This document shows, in pieces, positions 27,687 to 36,575 of a stretch of 64,000 nt of DNA. Made by a program: the position numbers and the translations under genes. The notes under the pieces are model-generated. The model was not told the DNA's origin. It did no database searches and saw nothing but the letters and a program-made list of their open reading frames with translations. The stretch spans positions 1 to 64,000 of the forward strand of contig CAUTYZ010000004.1 of the NCBI GenBank assembly GCA_963543015.1. Reading direction: 5' to 3'. The number at the start of each line of letters is the position of its first letter. Position 1 is the first letter of the stretch. The stretch comes from Alloscardovia sp963543015 (lineage in GTDB: Bacteria; Actinomycetota; Actinomycetes; Actinomycetales; Bifidobacteriaceae).

Positions 27687-28530
27687 CTAATTCGTATCAC
27701 TACTATTCTCTGAGGTTGCTTTTGCTAGGCCTGCGATACACAACACCACATCAAAGACCAGCGAAAAAGCAGCACCCCACTCATAATACCCAGACAAACC
27801 CTCACACCGCGAAAACCACTCAACAGCATCCACATCCGCAAAAAACGACAACACAGCAAAAACAGCCAAACCAGAACCCGCAGCAACACCCCACACATGA
27901 CTACCAGGAAACACCATATCCACAAAAAACGCCACCACAGTAGCAACAAACACCACACCCGTAACCGAAACAAAACGACCCAACCTCACAAAAACTCAAC
28001 CACCCCATACACACAACACACACCAACGCAGCAACAAACACAGCCACCACAACAGGCCACACCTCAGGACGATCATGCACCACACCAGCAAACATCAGTC
28101 CCCACATTGCAAAAAACGCATACTTGCACACGATAGAACACACAAACGCCCACCGTGTAAAACGCTGACTCAACCACAATATATCAAGACCATATCCGAT
28201 CAACCCCAAGAAACATGGGAGAATGGACATTCCTTTTTGCAAATCTGTTTTGCCTTCTGGACTAAAATCTACGAAAAGATATGAGAAAACAAATACTACT
28301 GCCATGATGAGCATAAAACTTAACGCTTTGATCATCACACCACGAGTACTAAACGTCTTCTCCTCATCATCCTTAACCTTAAAAAACGGTCGAGGAACAT
28401 ACTGATTCATAACCATCGACAAAACAGGAATATCAGAATCCTCACCAAGCTCAACCTTGCCACGACCTACAGCCCAAGGATTCTTCTCATACCACTTATC
28501 ATTAATAAAAAAACTCAGCCACAATACCAT
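27687..28530 (-). pseudogene. Membrane protein paralogue 2, frameshifted
   Basis: Paralogue of the 26833-27650 gene. The N-terminal frame has NDKWYEKNPWAVGR and five helices up to VCVVCMGW; the C-terminal frame resumes with RLGRFVSVTGVVF and ends GLAKATSENSSDTN. Removing one base from AAAAA at 27990-27994 joins them. A second anomaly lies at the start: with six instead of seven bases in the run 28507-28513, the gene would begin at GTG 28522 with MAEFF, matching paralogue 1, and have a good ribosome site (AAGGGA, seven bases). Confidence 0.7.
28507..28513. repeat. Seven-base homopolymer at the start of paralogue 2
   Basis: A run of seven A (T on the coding strand) four codons into the gene. 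Its length decides whether GTG 28522 is in frame, so slippage could switch expression. Confidence 0.5.
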
Positions 28531-28533
28531 CCC

Positions 28534-29895
28534 TTAATTCCACTGACCAGTTGCAAGCTGCCAAGTCTTCTTCGGAGCATCATACAGCTTAGAATAAACC
28601 TCACTAATCCCCTTAAATTGCACATCACCCAAGAGTTTAGCCCCTAACTTAATCTCGGATTGTATGCTATCCTTGCCCTGAGCTGTATCTCGAGCAGTCT
28701 CATACGTACTCTTTGCTATATCGATGCCCTGTTTCACATACTCAATACGCTTTTTATCAAATTTAGCCACCTCTCAACGGCCAGTTATAGGATTTTTCTG
28801 TGGAGTGAAAGAAGCAGGGTTACGCAGGCTCTCCAAACATGTCTTATAATTATTCCCCACGAATTCTTTCCATGACTGCGAAGAATCGACCTTGCCCAAA
28901 CAATGAGCCCACTTACTACTTGTCGAAGTCAACTTACCAGCAGCCTTAGCCGAGCGGAAAGTACTCAAAGCACCAGAAAATGGAACCATTGATACGACAA
29001 CATTGGCAAGCGCAAAAACAAAATCTCCCTTATCCTTTTCTCCGACCTGCATCCCCACAGAAGTATCTATCAGCGATATAAGGCTCGTTGTCAAAAGAAT
29101 TCCCGCTATCAGCAGACCCCCTCCACTCAAGAAGATTGCAGCAATACCAGCAAAAGCACCCACTACCTCAGCCGCCTTGACCGTAAAACGCCATACGTCC
29201 GAGTAAAACCATGCCTCAAAGAACCCCACATGCAAATCGCCTGTTTCCTGAGCCCCTTGAATCTTTTGTGCTACTCGATTCGCTTCATCATCATAACAAC
29301 GATGATATCGATCAATCTCTTCCTTTGCCGAATCGAAATCCGCCTGAACAGACGCTAACTGTGCCTTAAAAGCCTCTAACTGTGAATTCGCAGATGATAA
29401 AGCCGAAGCTGCCTGATTCTTTTGATACTGCGTATTCGAATCATTATCATCCAGCTGGCTCACTGCCTGATTACGCGCAAAAGTCACACGCTGAGTCGAC
29501 TCAGCCTGCATAATATTCAATGAAAGATTATCCTTCTGAGTATTCGCCTCCACAGCATCAGCCAAAGCCGCATCAGCCCGAGGCTGGTAAGAACTGACCG
29601 TATCGGCAAAACTATTCAACTCAGTTTTCACAACGGTAAAACTATCCGACAGCTTTTGCACTTTATCAGCAAAACTACCATACGTCTCATTAAACGCATC
29701 AGCACCTTTACCAACCCAAATCGAATCGCTCTTCGATGTGGATGTCACACGATTCAAAAGCTGTGCTAAATCAGCAAAACTTTGCGCATTAGTCCCAAAA
29801 GTACTCGCAAGCTGAGCAATTTACTCACTATCACCAAGGACCTGATCCTCAGAGTACCCCACAGAAAGCCAATCAGATATATCTGGACGCCCCAT
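28534..29895 (-). pseudogene. Type VII secretion toxin-like protein with two in-frame stops
   Basis: One frame of 454 codons from ATG 29895, with AGGA six bases ahead, interrupted by TAA at 29823-29821 and TGA at 28776-28774. The N-terminus (MGRPDISDWLSVGYSEDQ, then LGDSE, a helix pair and WVGKGADAFNETYGSFADK) matches the WXG100-like secretion domain of actinobacterial polymorphic toxins. A long coiled coil follows, then a hydrophobic segment of about 50 residues (GIAAIFLSGGGLLIAGILL) and a C-terminal part starting after KNPITGR. The toxin activity is not recognisable. The 327-residue middle part is open from 29757. Confidence 0.7.
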
Positions 29896-29897
29896 AT

Positions 29898-30506
29898 TTA
29901 TTCCTCTCTCTCCTTACCCACACGTATTTCAACAGTCGATGTGATCAACTCAAAAATCTTCATTAACGGTTCAGCCTCATCCACATTCGGCGTCATAAAA
30001 GTAATACCAAACGTTGAATCCTCTAACGGGAAATACGTACGAAGCATCATCACTTCAGTCTTATTCGTACTATCCGAATCGTGCAACCATTCACGCGAAA
30101 TAGACTGGACACCCTTACCCAAATTCACATGTCTAATAATCGCCACGTCAGGAAAAGCCACACTATCATCATCAGCCTTATTACACGCATCATACAAAGC
30201 ATCCAATGCATTATTCTCACCCTCAATAGGGGGCAAAAGAAGAATCTGAATCTGCATAAAAGCCATCAAAACCTTGTCAGCTGCCTGCTCGACAAAACTC
30301 GCAACATGCCGAACACCTACCGACCTCGCATGAGAAAGCTGACTCAACCAAAACTGGCGAAACTGCGACTGTCTATCCGCTAGTGCAGGAACAGCCTGAA
30401 CAATATTATGCGCCATCTGATTCGCAACATCAGAAATAGTATCATCTGAAAGCTCGAACTGAGTCCAATCAGGAGGCACAAGCAACGAATACTCAACCCT
30501 GTTCAT
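29898..30506 (-). CDS. Partner protein of the toxin locus
   Basis: 202-residue soluble protein, intact. Its opening YSLLVPPDWTQFEL resembles the protein of similar size that lies between the WXG100-like gene and the toxin in other actinobacterial loci; it may be a secretion chaperone or targeting factor. The family has no settled function that I know. It starts three bases after the WXG100-like stop and ends two bases before the toxin ATG, so the three form an operon. Confidence 0.55.
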   Translation of the reverse strand: MNRVEYSLLVPPDWTQFELSDDTISDVANQMAHNIVQAVPALADRQSQFRQFWLSQLSHARSVGVRHVASFVEQAADKVLMAFMQIQILLLPPIEGENNALDALYDACNKADDDSVAFPDVAIIRHVNLGKGVQSISREWLHDSDSTNKTEVMMLRTYFPLEDSTFGITFMTPNVDEAEPLMKIFELITSTVEIRVGKEREE

Positions 30507-30509
30507 AAC

Positions 30510-30804
30510 TTACTTATCCGATCCAGACTCTTGAATCGCTTGTGACATCTGATTATCTGCATCGGTAGTCGCCTTCAACGCATTACCCAACGCAGTATCC
30601 ATACCCTCAACGCCTTTAAGAATGCGGGTCTTATGAGACTTCACACCAAACACAAAATTCGATACAGCATCTTTAACAGCCTTATGCCCGATAGTTCTTT
30701 CACTCACCGAAATATCAGCCATATCACCCAACGTCGTTTTTTGCGTTGCCAATATCCGTCTTCAACTGCTCAAGCGCAGCATGATCAACAACAAGATCAG
30801 CCAT
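30510..30804 (-). pseudogene. Frameshifted WXG100-like protein
   Basis: ATG 30804 has GGAGG eight bases ahead and opens MADLVVDHAALEQLKTDIGN, then runs into a stop. The next frame gives LGDMADISVSERTIGHKAVK and a helical tail of 80 residues. Deleting one base from the T run at 30737-30742 (six T, A on the coding strand) joins them into a helix-turn-helix protein of about 97 residues, the size of ESX-type small secreted partners. No WxG is visible at the turn, so the assignment rests on size, order and the LGDMAD segment. Confidence 0.6.
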
Positions 30805-31117
30805 GGTTCACTCCTCCTTCTTGCTTCTCTACGTTCACACCCTCACGCAGGCATCATCTTTCCACTGCCAAATTGTAGCAAACATCAGATAATTACCCAG
30901 CAAGAAATCTACATAATGAACGCGAACATAGTAATTTCATTACGACGCTCAGTCCACAAAAGCAAGTCATAAACTTTTCTTTGGATATTACAGATAAAAA
31001 CATGTACGCATAGAGAAGATTTGGCGTATAAGCCGAAGATTTATACATATTCAGTCACATAAGAAATCTTCTGCACATAAAACAAAAGGCTTCTACCTAT
31101 CAGTAGAAGCCTATCTG
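30805..31117. promoter_or_regulatory. Upstream region of the toxin locus
   Basis: AT-rich, no gene. An extended -10 (TGCTACAAT, hexamer 30877-30872) on the minus strand could drive the toxin operon. The tRNA-Ser terminator lies at its far end. Confidence 0.4.
31087..31112 (-). terminator. Terminator of tRNA-Ser
   Basis: Ten-base arms AGGCTTCTAC and GTAGAAGCCT around a six-base loop, followed on the minus strand by TTTTGTTTT. Confidence 0.9.
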
Positions 31118-31204
31118 CGGAGACGAGGAGATTCGAACTCCTGAACCACTTACGCAGTTAACACCTTAGCAGGGTGCCCCTTTCGGCCACTCAGGCACGT
31201 CTCC
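31118..31204 (-). tRNA. tRNA-Ser(GCT)
   Basis: 87 bases with a seven-base acceptor stem (GGAGACG with CGTCTCC), a long class II variable arm, TTCGAAT in the T loop and anticodon GCT in the loop CTGCTAA. CCA is not encoded. Confidence 0.96.
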
Positions 31205-31403
31205 GTCGCACAAATAAAATATGCAACTGTGCTAGTTTATCATTTTTTTGGCGTTGAGCAAGTCGGTGTGTACACGATTTCTCACTTGCGACTCGTTGTT
31301 CTTGATTCGCAGATGTGTTTATGATGCTTAATTGAGCGCGAATTCCCACGAGCCGCTTTCCAGAAGGTAATTCCGTCACCTAACTAACTTAGTCCTACTC
31401 CCA

Positions 31404-32414
31404 CTAGTCTTCGATATCAATTTCCTTCGTCTTACCACTGCTATCTGTAACGCGCGCATGATGTCGCGACGTAAGATCATGGGATGGAAGCGGATCATTA
31501 TCACTCGAGAAGCTGATAACGACAGCGAAGACGATAATTCCTACGCCGACAAAATCGAGAATTGTCGGGCGCGAACCAAACAGAATGGACACAAAAAGAT
31601 TCACCGCTGGAAGCAACGCCTGCATAACTGAGAAACGGTTAGCAGTAACGCGTCGCATCAAAATTTGATCAAAAACATACGAAACAATAGATGCACCCAG
31701 CGTAATCACTAAGAGCAAACCTACAAGCTTCAGCCAACCTCCATTGCCTTTAGCCCATGTCGCATAATGAATTGGTTCGATAACGGCACGCACAGAAGGC
31801 ACAGCGATAAAGAAGCTTTGAATAATCCATCCCAAAGTCAAAGAAATAGTGAGATTATCCAACCCCGACGAGCTGTGTGCCACTTCTCGACCAAGGACGA
31901 TATAAAGCCCCCACAAGATACCGCTACATACAATGGCGATTAATCCTGGAATAGACGATGGCCCGATGGAGAAAATGGATGCTCCTGCCAAAGTCAGCAA
32001 CCCCACAAACGACAAGGCGGCACCCATATACTCACGCCATGATCGACCCGTAAAGACAGCAACCGCCAACGGTCCGATAAATTCGATAGCCATTGCTACG
32101 CCTGAGTTCAAAGTCTTAATCGCGATGTAGAAAACACCATTCATTCCCGCTACCGCGACACCGAGAGCAGCAAGGATAACCCATGTCTTCATATCACGAG
32201 GAAGATTCGCACGCTTTGCCTTCGAAAAAGGCCTGCGCCACGCAAGCATAATCACCGCGGTAAAAGCTACGCGCCACCAAGACACGTACAGAGGCTCAAT
32301 CTGTGTAAAAGCAACTTTGCTCAGTTCGTTAGAGAAAGATATCGCTAACATCTGAAATGCGAGGACATACAACACCGGAGTTGTATACAACGCATGGCTT
32401 ATCCATTTCTTCAT
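31404..32414 (-). CDS. EamA/RhtA-type exporter
   Basis: 336-residue inner-membrane protein with about ten helices in two EamA halves (residues 15-145 and 165-300). The sequence SWWRVAFTAVIML and GVAMAIEFIGPLAVA is closest to the RhtA threonine/homoserine exporter branch; the true substrate is unknown. The last 35 residues are a charged cytoplasmic tail (SRHHARVTDSSGKTKEIDIE). Divergent from dinB. Confidence 0.8.
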   Translation of the reverse strand: MKKWISHALYTTPVLYVLAFQMLAISFSNELSKVAFTQIEPLYVSWWRVAFTAVIMLAWRRPFSKAKRANLPRDMKTWVILAALGVAVAGMNGVFYIAIKTLNSGVAMAIEFIGPLAVAVFTGRSWREYMGAALSFVGLLTLAGASIFSIGPSSIPGLIAIVCSGILWGLYIVLGREVAHSSSGLDNLTISLTLGWIIQSFFIAVPSVRAVIEPIHYATWAKGNGGWLKLVGLLLVITLGASIVSYVFDQILMRRVTANRFSVMQALLPAVNLFVSILFGSRPTILDFVGVGIIVFAVVISFSSDNDPLPSHDLTSRHHARVTDSSGKTKEIDIED

Positions 32415-32488
32415 AAGGCTCTAGCGTATCGTTTTGTGAACGGTAACACGCCCAAGCAGATGAGTAACGTGGCGTAAATACCGTGCCG

Positions 32489-32494
32489 TAGTAT
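32489..32494 (+). promoter_or_regulatory. -10 element of leaderless dinB
   Basis: TAGTAT, seven bases before ATG 32502; no ribosome site. Confidence 0.45.
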
Positions 32495-32501
32495 GGGTGA
32501 T

Positions 32502-33929
32502 ATGAGTACTGCACCACGAAATGAAGCCGTTAAACGAGATTGGGGCTCTGACGCGACGGGGTGTACTGTACTTCACATCGACATGGATGCGTTTTATGCA
32601 TCGTGCGAAACTCAACGTCATCCTGAGCTTATCGGCAAGCCCGTCATTATCGGGACGGGGAATCGATCTGTCGTATCGGCTGCAAATTATGAGGCACGTA
32701 CTTTTGGTGTTAATTCTGCCATGCCCGTTGCAAGAGCGCGTAAGCTGTGCCCACAAGGCGTATTTCTTCCGGTAGATATGGAGTATTATCGCTCCATTTC
32801 TCGGAAAGTTTTCGAGATTTTTGCAGAAGTAACCGATCAGATTGAGCACGTCAGCGTTGATGAATGTTTTATGGATGTCAGTTCTGCTTTGCGACTGTGG
32901 GATTCGCCTGTATCCATTGCTCAATGGATACGAAAAACTGTGTATGAACGTTTAGGATTGACATGCTCAGTGGGCATTGCATCCAATAAATTGATTGCCA
33001 AGCTCGCCTCGACGAATGCGAAACCAAACGGTATGCTTCTTATCCCTGTGAATCGGCATGCCGATTTCATTCATATGATGCCTGTGCGGTCCATTCCAGG
33101 AGTAGGGCCGTCTACTCAGCGAGATTTAGAAGCGTATGGAATATCGACTGTAGCTCAATTGGCACAGTTGCGCGAAACGGACATTACTCATGCTGTGGGA
33201 TCGGCGATTGCAGGACATACCCTATTTCTCGCTGCTCAAGGATTGGATGAGCGTTCCGTTGTGGTATCTGCTCCTGACAAATCTATCGGGCACGAGCGCA
33301 CGCTAGCTGAGGACACACGTGATGCTCGAGTTGTCACGAATCTTTTGCGCATCAGTTGCGATTCCACGGCGTCGACTCTGCGAGCGCGTGGACTTGTCGC
33401 ACGAACAATTACTGTCAAGCTTCGTTTTTCAAATCTGTCCTACGCCAGCAAGTCTTTTACGATGCCTGTTCCTACCCAGTCTGCCGCTGAGTTGTTTGCT
33501 CATGCTCGGAAACTGTTTGCGCAGATGGTTCCGCGTGAGAGCGATCCGACTATTCAGAGCACTACCCCAGAAGACCGGACGCTCGCACAATTTATTCGTT
33601 TAGCGGGTATCAGCACATCGAATTTAAGCAATGCGTCCACAACGATGATTCAAGCGGGTTTCGATGAGCTCATGGATTTTGAAGATACGGATTTTGAGGA
33701 TGCTGCATCTGGAAAATCTTTCGCACACGAAGCGGGATCGTCCACGAATAATTCATCCGATAAGCATTTGTCTCAATCAACTCATTCGGCTCAATCGTCT
33801 CAACCGTCTCAACCGTCTCAACCGTCTTACCCCTCTCAATCGTCTCTGAAGAACGCTCAGAAAACAGAAAAAACGCTTGACGATATACGCAAGCGTTTTG
33901 GAAAAGATGCTGTTAATTTCGGGATTTAA
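32502..33929 (+). CDS. dinB: DNA polymerase IV
   Basis: Y-family translesion polymerase, 475 residues. Catalytic acidic residues are in HIDMDAFYASCE near the N-terminus and SVDECFMDVS at about residue 120; the thumb and little-finger domains follow to about residue 395. The rest is a Ser/Gln/Pro-rich linker, with a 9-bp tandem repeat (33801-33827) coding SQP units, ending in IRKRFGKDAVNFGI, possibly a clamp-binding end. No SOS box is evident in the short divergent promoter region. Confidence 0.95.
   Translation: MSTAPRNEAVKRDWGSDATGCTVLHIDMDAFYASCETQRHPELIGKPVIIGTGNRSVVSAANYEARTFGVNSAMPVARARKLCPQGVFLPVDMEYYRSISRKVFEIFAEVTDQIEHVSVDECFMDVSSALRLWDSPVSIAQWIRKTVYERLGLTCSVGIASNKLIAKLASTNAKPNGMLLIPVNRHADFIHMMPVRSIPGVGPSTQRDLEAYGISTVAQLAQLRETDITHAVGSAIAGHTLFLAAQGLDERSVVVSAPDKSIGHERTLAEDTRDARVVTNLLRISCDSTASTLRARGLVARTITVKLRFSNLSYASKSFTMPVPTQSAAELFAHARKLFAQMVPRESDPTIQSTTPEDRTLAQFIRLAGISTSNLSNASTTMIQAGFDELMDFEDTDFEDAASGKSFAHEAGSSTNNSSDKHLSQSTHSAQSSQPSQPSQPSYPSQSSLKNAQKTEKTLDDIRKRFGKDAVNFGI
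33801..33827 (+). repeat. 9-bp coding tandem repeat in dinB
   Basis: Three exact copies of CAACCGTCT encode a Gln-Pro-Ser triplet repeat in the linker. Copy-number change would keep the frame. Confidence 0.85.
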
Positions 33930-33963
33930 CGATACTGAAAACTACACTGCTAAGACTGTGAGC

Positions 33964-34305
33964 TTAGTGCTGTGACAAGTATTCGGCATTAATATCCGCA
34001 GGAAGTTTAGCGATATCCTCATGGTCATGATCGATAGGACCAGCCCCTGCTGCTCCACCAAAGTCGCCCACTTCTGCAAAATAGTCATCTGCTACAGCCT
34101 TGTACCATGCCCAGTCATCTGGCAGGTCATCCTCGTAGAAAATCGCTTCTGTAGGGCATACAGGCTCGCATGCACCACAATCCACACACTCATTAGGATT
34201 AATGTACAGTGTTCGTGGACCTTCATAGATGCAGTCTACAGGGCACTCATCCACACATGCCTTATCTTTCACATCGACGCATGGTTCTGCAATTACGTAT
34301 GTCAT
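33964..34305 (-). CDS. fdxA: Ferredoxin, seven-iron type
   Basis: 113-residue electron carrier. The Cys pattern (CVDVKDKACVDECPVDCIY, then CVDCGACEPVCP) fits a 3Fe-4S plus 4Fe-4S ferredoxin of the FdxA type. The C-terminal extension of about 50 residues is usual in actinobacteria. TAAAGT six bases before the ATG may make it leaderless. Convergent with dinB. Confidence 0.94.
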   Translation of the reverse strand: MTYVIAEPCVDVKDKACVDECPVDCIYEGPRTLYINPNECVDCGACEPVCPTEAIFYEDDLPDDWAWYKAVADDYFAEVGDFGGAAGAGPIDHDHEDIAKLPADINAEYLSQH

Positions 34306-34369
34306 ACTCTCACTTTACCTTATTTTCTCGCTCGACTTTTCCGCTTCTCTTGCTTGCGTCATCTTTCTT

Positions 34370-35617
34370 CTATAATTCCACGCCGATAAATACTGGCTCA
34401 GGCACAAGAGTAATGCCGTATGTCTGATGTACGCCATGACGGATAACGCGTGCGAGCTCAATGATATCGTCTGTATGAGCGCCACCGCGATTTGTCAACG
34501 CTAATGTATGCTTCGTCGACAGTCCAGCAGTGCTATCCTCAGAAATCTTAAAACCTGGCTTAAAACCTGCATGATCAATGAGCCATGCAGCTGATGTTTT
34601 GATACCCATAGAACCATCTGGAAGAAGCGCTTCAAAGCATGGAGCATCTTCAGGAAGAGCATCCGCTTGCTCGATGGTGATAATTGGATTCATAAAGAAG
34701 GATCCGCAGCTGTAGCGATTTCGATCTTCAGCGGTTTCTTCGAGCATTTCTACAGCTTCAGCAGACTCATCAATCGTATGCGCCATCCACGCGTTCGCAT
34801 AACGATGAGGGTCTTCGACCATTCCCTTTGTTTGACGAATATCGAGAACTGCTCGTCGAATATCCGCAATTTCAAAACTATCGCCGACTTCTACATTCAA
34901 CGCCTTAGCAAGCTGAGCCATTTCGACAGTATTATGCGACGAATGCTTCAATGTAAATGTCACTTCAAGCACTATAAACCGAGGAGATGGGAAATAACGC
35001 GTAGGAGCGCTGTGAGCACCTTCTTGATACATTGTTTGCTTGAGGAGGGAATCACGATAGGAGAAGTTCATATCAGCTTGTGACAGCGTCTTGACGGTTT
35101 TTTCTTCTCGATCCCATACTTCTACATTCAGTACTGAAGTAGCTACTTCTTGACCGTACGCACCGATATTTTGGACAACGCTTGCACCCACGGTTCCCGG
35201 AATTCCCGAAAGAGCCTCTACTCCAGTCAATCCCATACGGACGCAATATGCTACAAAATCATCCCAATGAACTCCTGCTGTAGCGCTCACCGTAGCACGC
35301 GCTGCAGCGCCCTCTTCTACAGGAGCTACTTCGTCAAGCAGTGAAATCTGCCGACGTGCATCACGGACGACAACTCCTGCGAAATCATCGTCAGACACGA
35401 GCATATTTGATCCACCACCGATGACGCACAATGGCTCTTGTGCGACATCAGCCGAAATGACCGTCTCCAAAAAACTTGCCCGCGAATCAGGTTCAATAAA
35501 CCGAGAAATTGCCCCACCCACTGCCATAGTGGTGATATCTGCAAAACGTGGAGTCTGCGCATGTGGATGATTGAGAGTATCCACAGAAGCTTCGGAATTG
35601 GTATAAGAAATAGCCAT
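34370..35617 (-). CDS. murB: UDP-N-acetylmuramate dehydrogenase
   Basis: FAD-dependent enzyme reducing UDP-GlcNAc-enolpyruvate in peptidoglycan synthesis. 415 residues; FAD-binding GGGSNMLVSD near residue 65 and GIPGTVGASVVQNIGAYG near 140 are clear, and SCGSFFMNPI holds the catalytic Ser region. The C-terminal end (GAHTDDIIELARVIRHGV) is typical of type I. I choose ATG 35617 since TACAAT stands seven bases before it, making it leaderless. Confidence 0.96.
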   Translation of the reverse strand: MAISYTNSEASVDTLNHPHAQTPRFADITTMAVGGAISRFIEPDSRASFLETVISADVAQEPLCVIGGGSNMLVSDDDFAGVVVRDARRQISLLDEVAPVEEGAAARATVSATAGVHWDDFVAYCVRMGLTGVEALSGIPGTVGASVVQNIGAYGQEVATSVLNVEVWDREEKTVKTLSQADMNFSYRDSLLKQTMYQEGAHSAPTRYFPSPRFIVLEVTFTLKHSSHNTVEMAQLAKALNVEVGDSFEIADIRRAVLDIRQTKGMVEDPHRYANAWMAHTIDESAEAVEMLEETAEDRNRYSCGSFFMNPIITIEQADALPEDAPCFEALLPDGSMGIKTSAAWLIDHAGFKPGFKISEDSTAGLSTKHTLALTNRGGAHTDDIIELARVIRHGVHQTYGITLVPEPVFIGVEL

Positions 35618-35624
35618 GGTCACT

Positions 35625-35630
35625 ATTGTA
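35625..35630 (-). promoter_or_regulatory. -10 element of leaderless murB
   Basis: TACAAT on the minus strand, seven bases from the ATG at 35617. Confidence 0.5.
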
Positions 35631-35777
35631 GCCAGCCGTACTTATGTCGGGCGAGCAATGTGACCTTTCACACATCACTCTTACGTGTATCCGTTACGAG
35701 CGGACACACACGTTCATCGGCAGCACACCTATAGCACATCTACAACACAGAACCACATTCAGAGCGCAGATATGAAA

Positions 35778-35800
35778 AACCCGGGAGAAAATCCCGGGCT
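35778..35800 (-). terminator. Terminator of rpmG
   Basis: Arms CCCGGGA and TCCCGGG around a five-base loop followed by TTTTT on the minus strand, nine bases past the rpmG stop. Confidence 0.88.
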
Positions 35801-35808
35801 TGTAACAT

Positions 35809-35976
35809 TTATCGAGTCTCGCGGTGGAGAGTCTTACGACCATCACGTGGGCAGAACTTCATGAGTTCCAAACGATCTGGTGTGTTACGACGGTTCTTAG
35901 TCGTCTGGTAATTACGTTCCTTGCATTCGGTGCACGCCAGCGTAATGCCTGGACGAATATCGGCGCTTTTTGCCAT
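35809..35976 (-). CDS. rpmG: 50S ribosomal protein L33
   Basis: 55-residue protein starting MAKSADIRPGITLACTEC. The first zinc pair CTEC is intact, but the second reads CPRD where zinc-binding L33 normally has CPRC, leaving three of four cysteines. AAAGGTG stands before the ATG. It follows the tRNA cluster and is probably cotranscribed with it. Confidence 0.95.
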   Translation of the reverse strand: MAKSADIRPGITLACTECKERNYQTTKNRRNTPDRLELMKFCPRDGRKTLHRETR

Positions 35977-36019
35977 TGTTCACCTTTCAATAAGTTAATG
36001 TCTAGCCAATTGGCCTTTG

Positions 36020-36093
36020 TAGCGAGAGAGAGACTCGAACTCTCGACCTTACGATTATGAGTCGTACGCTCTAGCCAGCTGAGCTATCCCGCT
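36020..36093 (-). tRNA. tRNA-Met(CAT)
   Basis: 74 bases; acceptor stem AGCGGGA with TCTCGCT, anticodon CAT in loop CTCATAA, TTCGAGT in the T loop. The A-U first pair and D-loop fit an elongator tRNA. Confidence 0.95.
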
Positions 36094-36098
36094 ATGAG

Positions 36099-36170
<72 letters not shown>

Positions 36171-36171
36171 G

Positions 36172-36253
36172 TGGCGGATAGTGGATTCGAACCACTGAAG
36201 GCTGAGCCGGCGGATTTACAGTCCGCTCCCTTTGACCGCTTGGGAAATCCGCC
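36172..36253 (-). tRNA. tRNA-Tyr(GTA)
   Basis: 82 bases; acceptor stem GGCGGAT with ATCCGCC, anticodon GTA and a long variable arm, as in bacterial tRNA-Tyr. First gene of the tRNA-rpmG unit. Confidence 0.95.
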
Positions 36254-36575
36254 AAGGTTTCCTAATCATGTCGATTGGCAACTTGAATAGTATGCCACGA
36301 ATTTCTTCCAGCCGCAAGTACTCACATACGGCGTGTCGAAAACCTCTGAAATTATAGGAAAGTTTTCTTGCCCCCAGCAGCTCCCGACATACAGCTCTCA
36401 CACCTTGTAAAAAGCCATATGTCAGACTTATGTCATCAGTATGGTAATCAGCTGCCAAGGCTATGCGAGGTGCAGATATTTCCTCTAGATTTCTCCCCTG
36501 AGAAAATATCCACACTCTCTACGATCAATCCCTCGTCAATCCTCGCGTACACCTATCTACTATCTACGCGAAAAT
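36254..36575. other. Gene-free spacer upstream of the tRNA cluster
   Basis: Must contain the tRNA promoter; a TACTAT near 36290 on the minus strand is the best -10, without a convincing -35. Nothing else seen. Confidence 0.35.

Noticed and set aside
28771..28776. Recoding of the toxin TGA as selenocysteine
   Set aside because: No SECIS-like structure is evident, a second stop (TAA) also interrupts the frame, and CGA to TGA is a simple mutation.
36216..36515. 99-codon minus-strand frame
   Set aside because: It runs into tRNA-Tyr and lacks any support.
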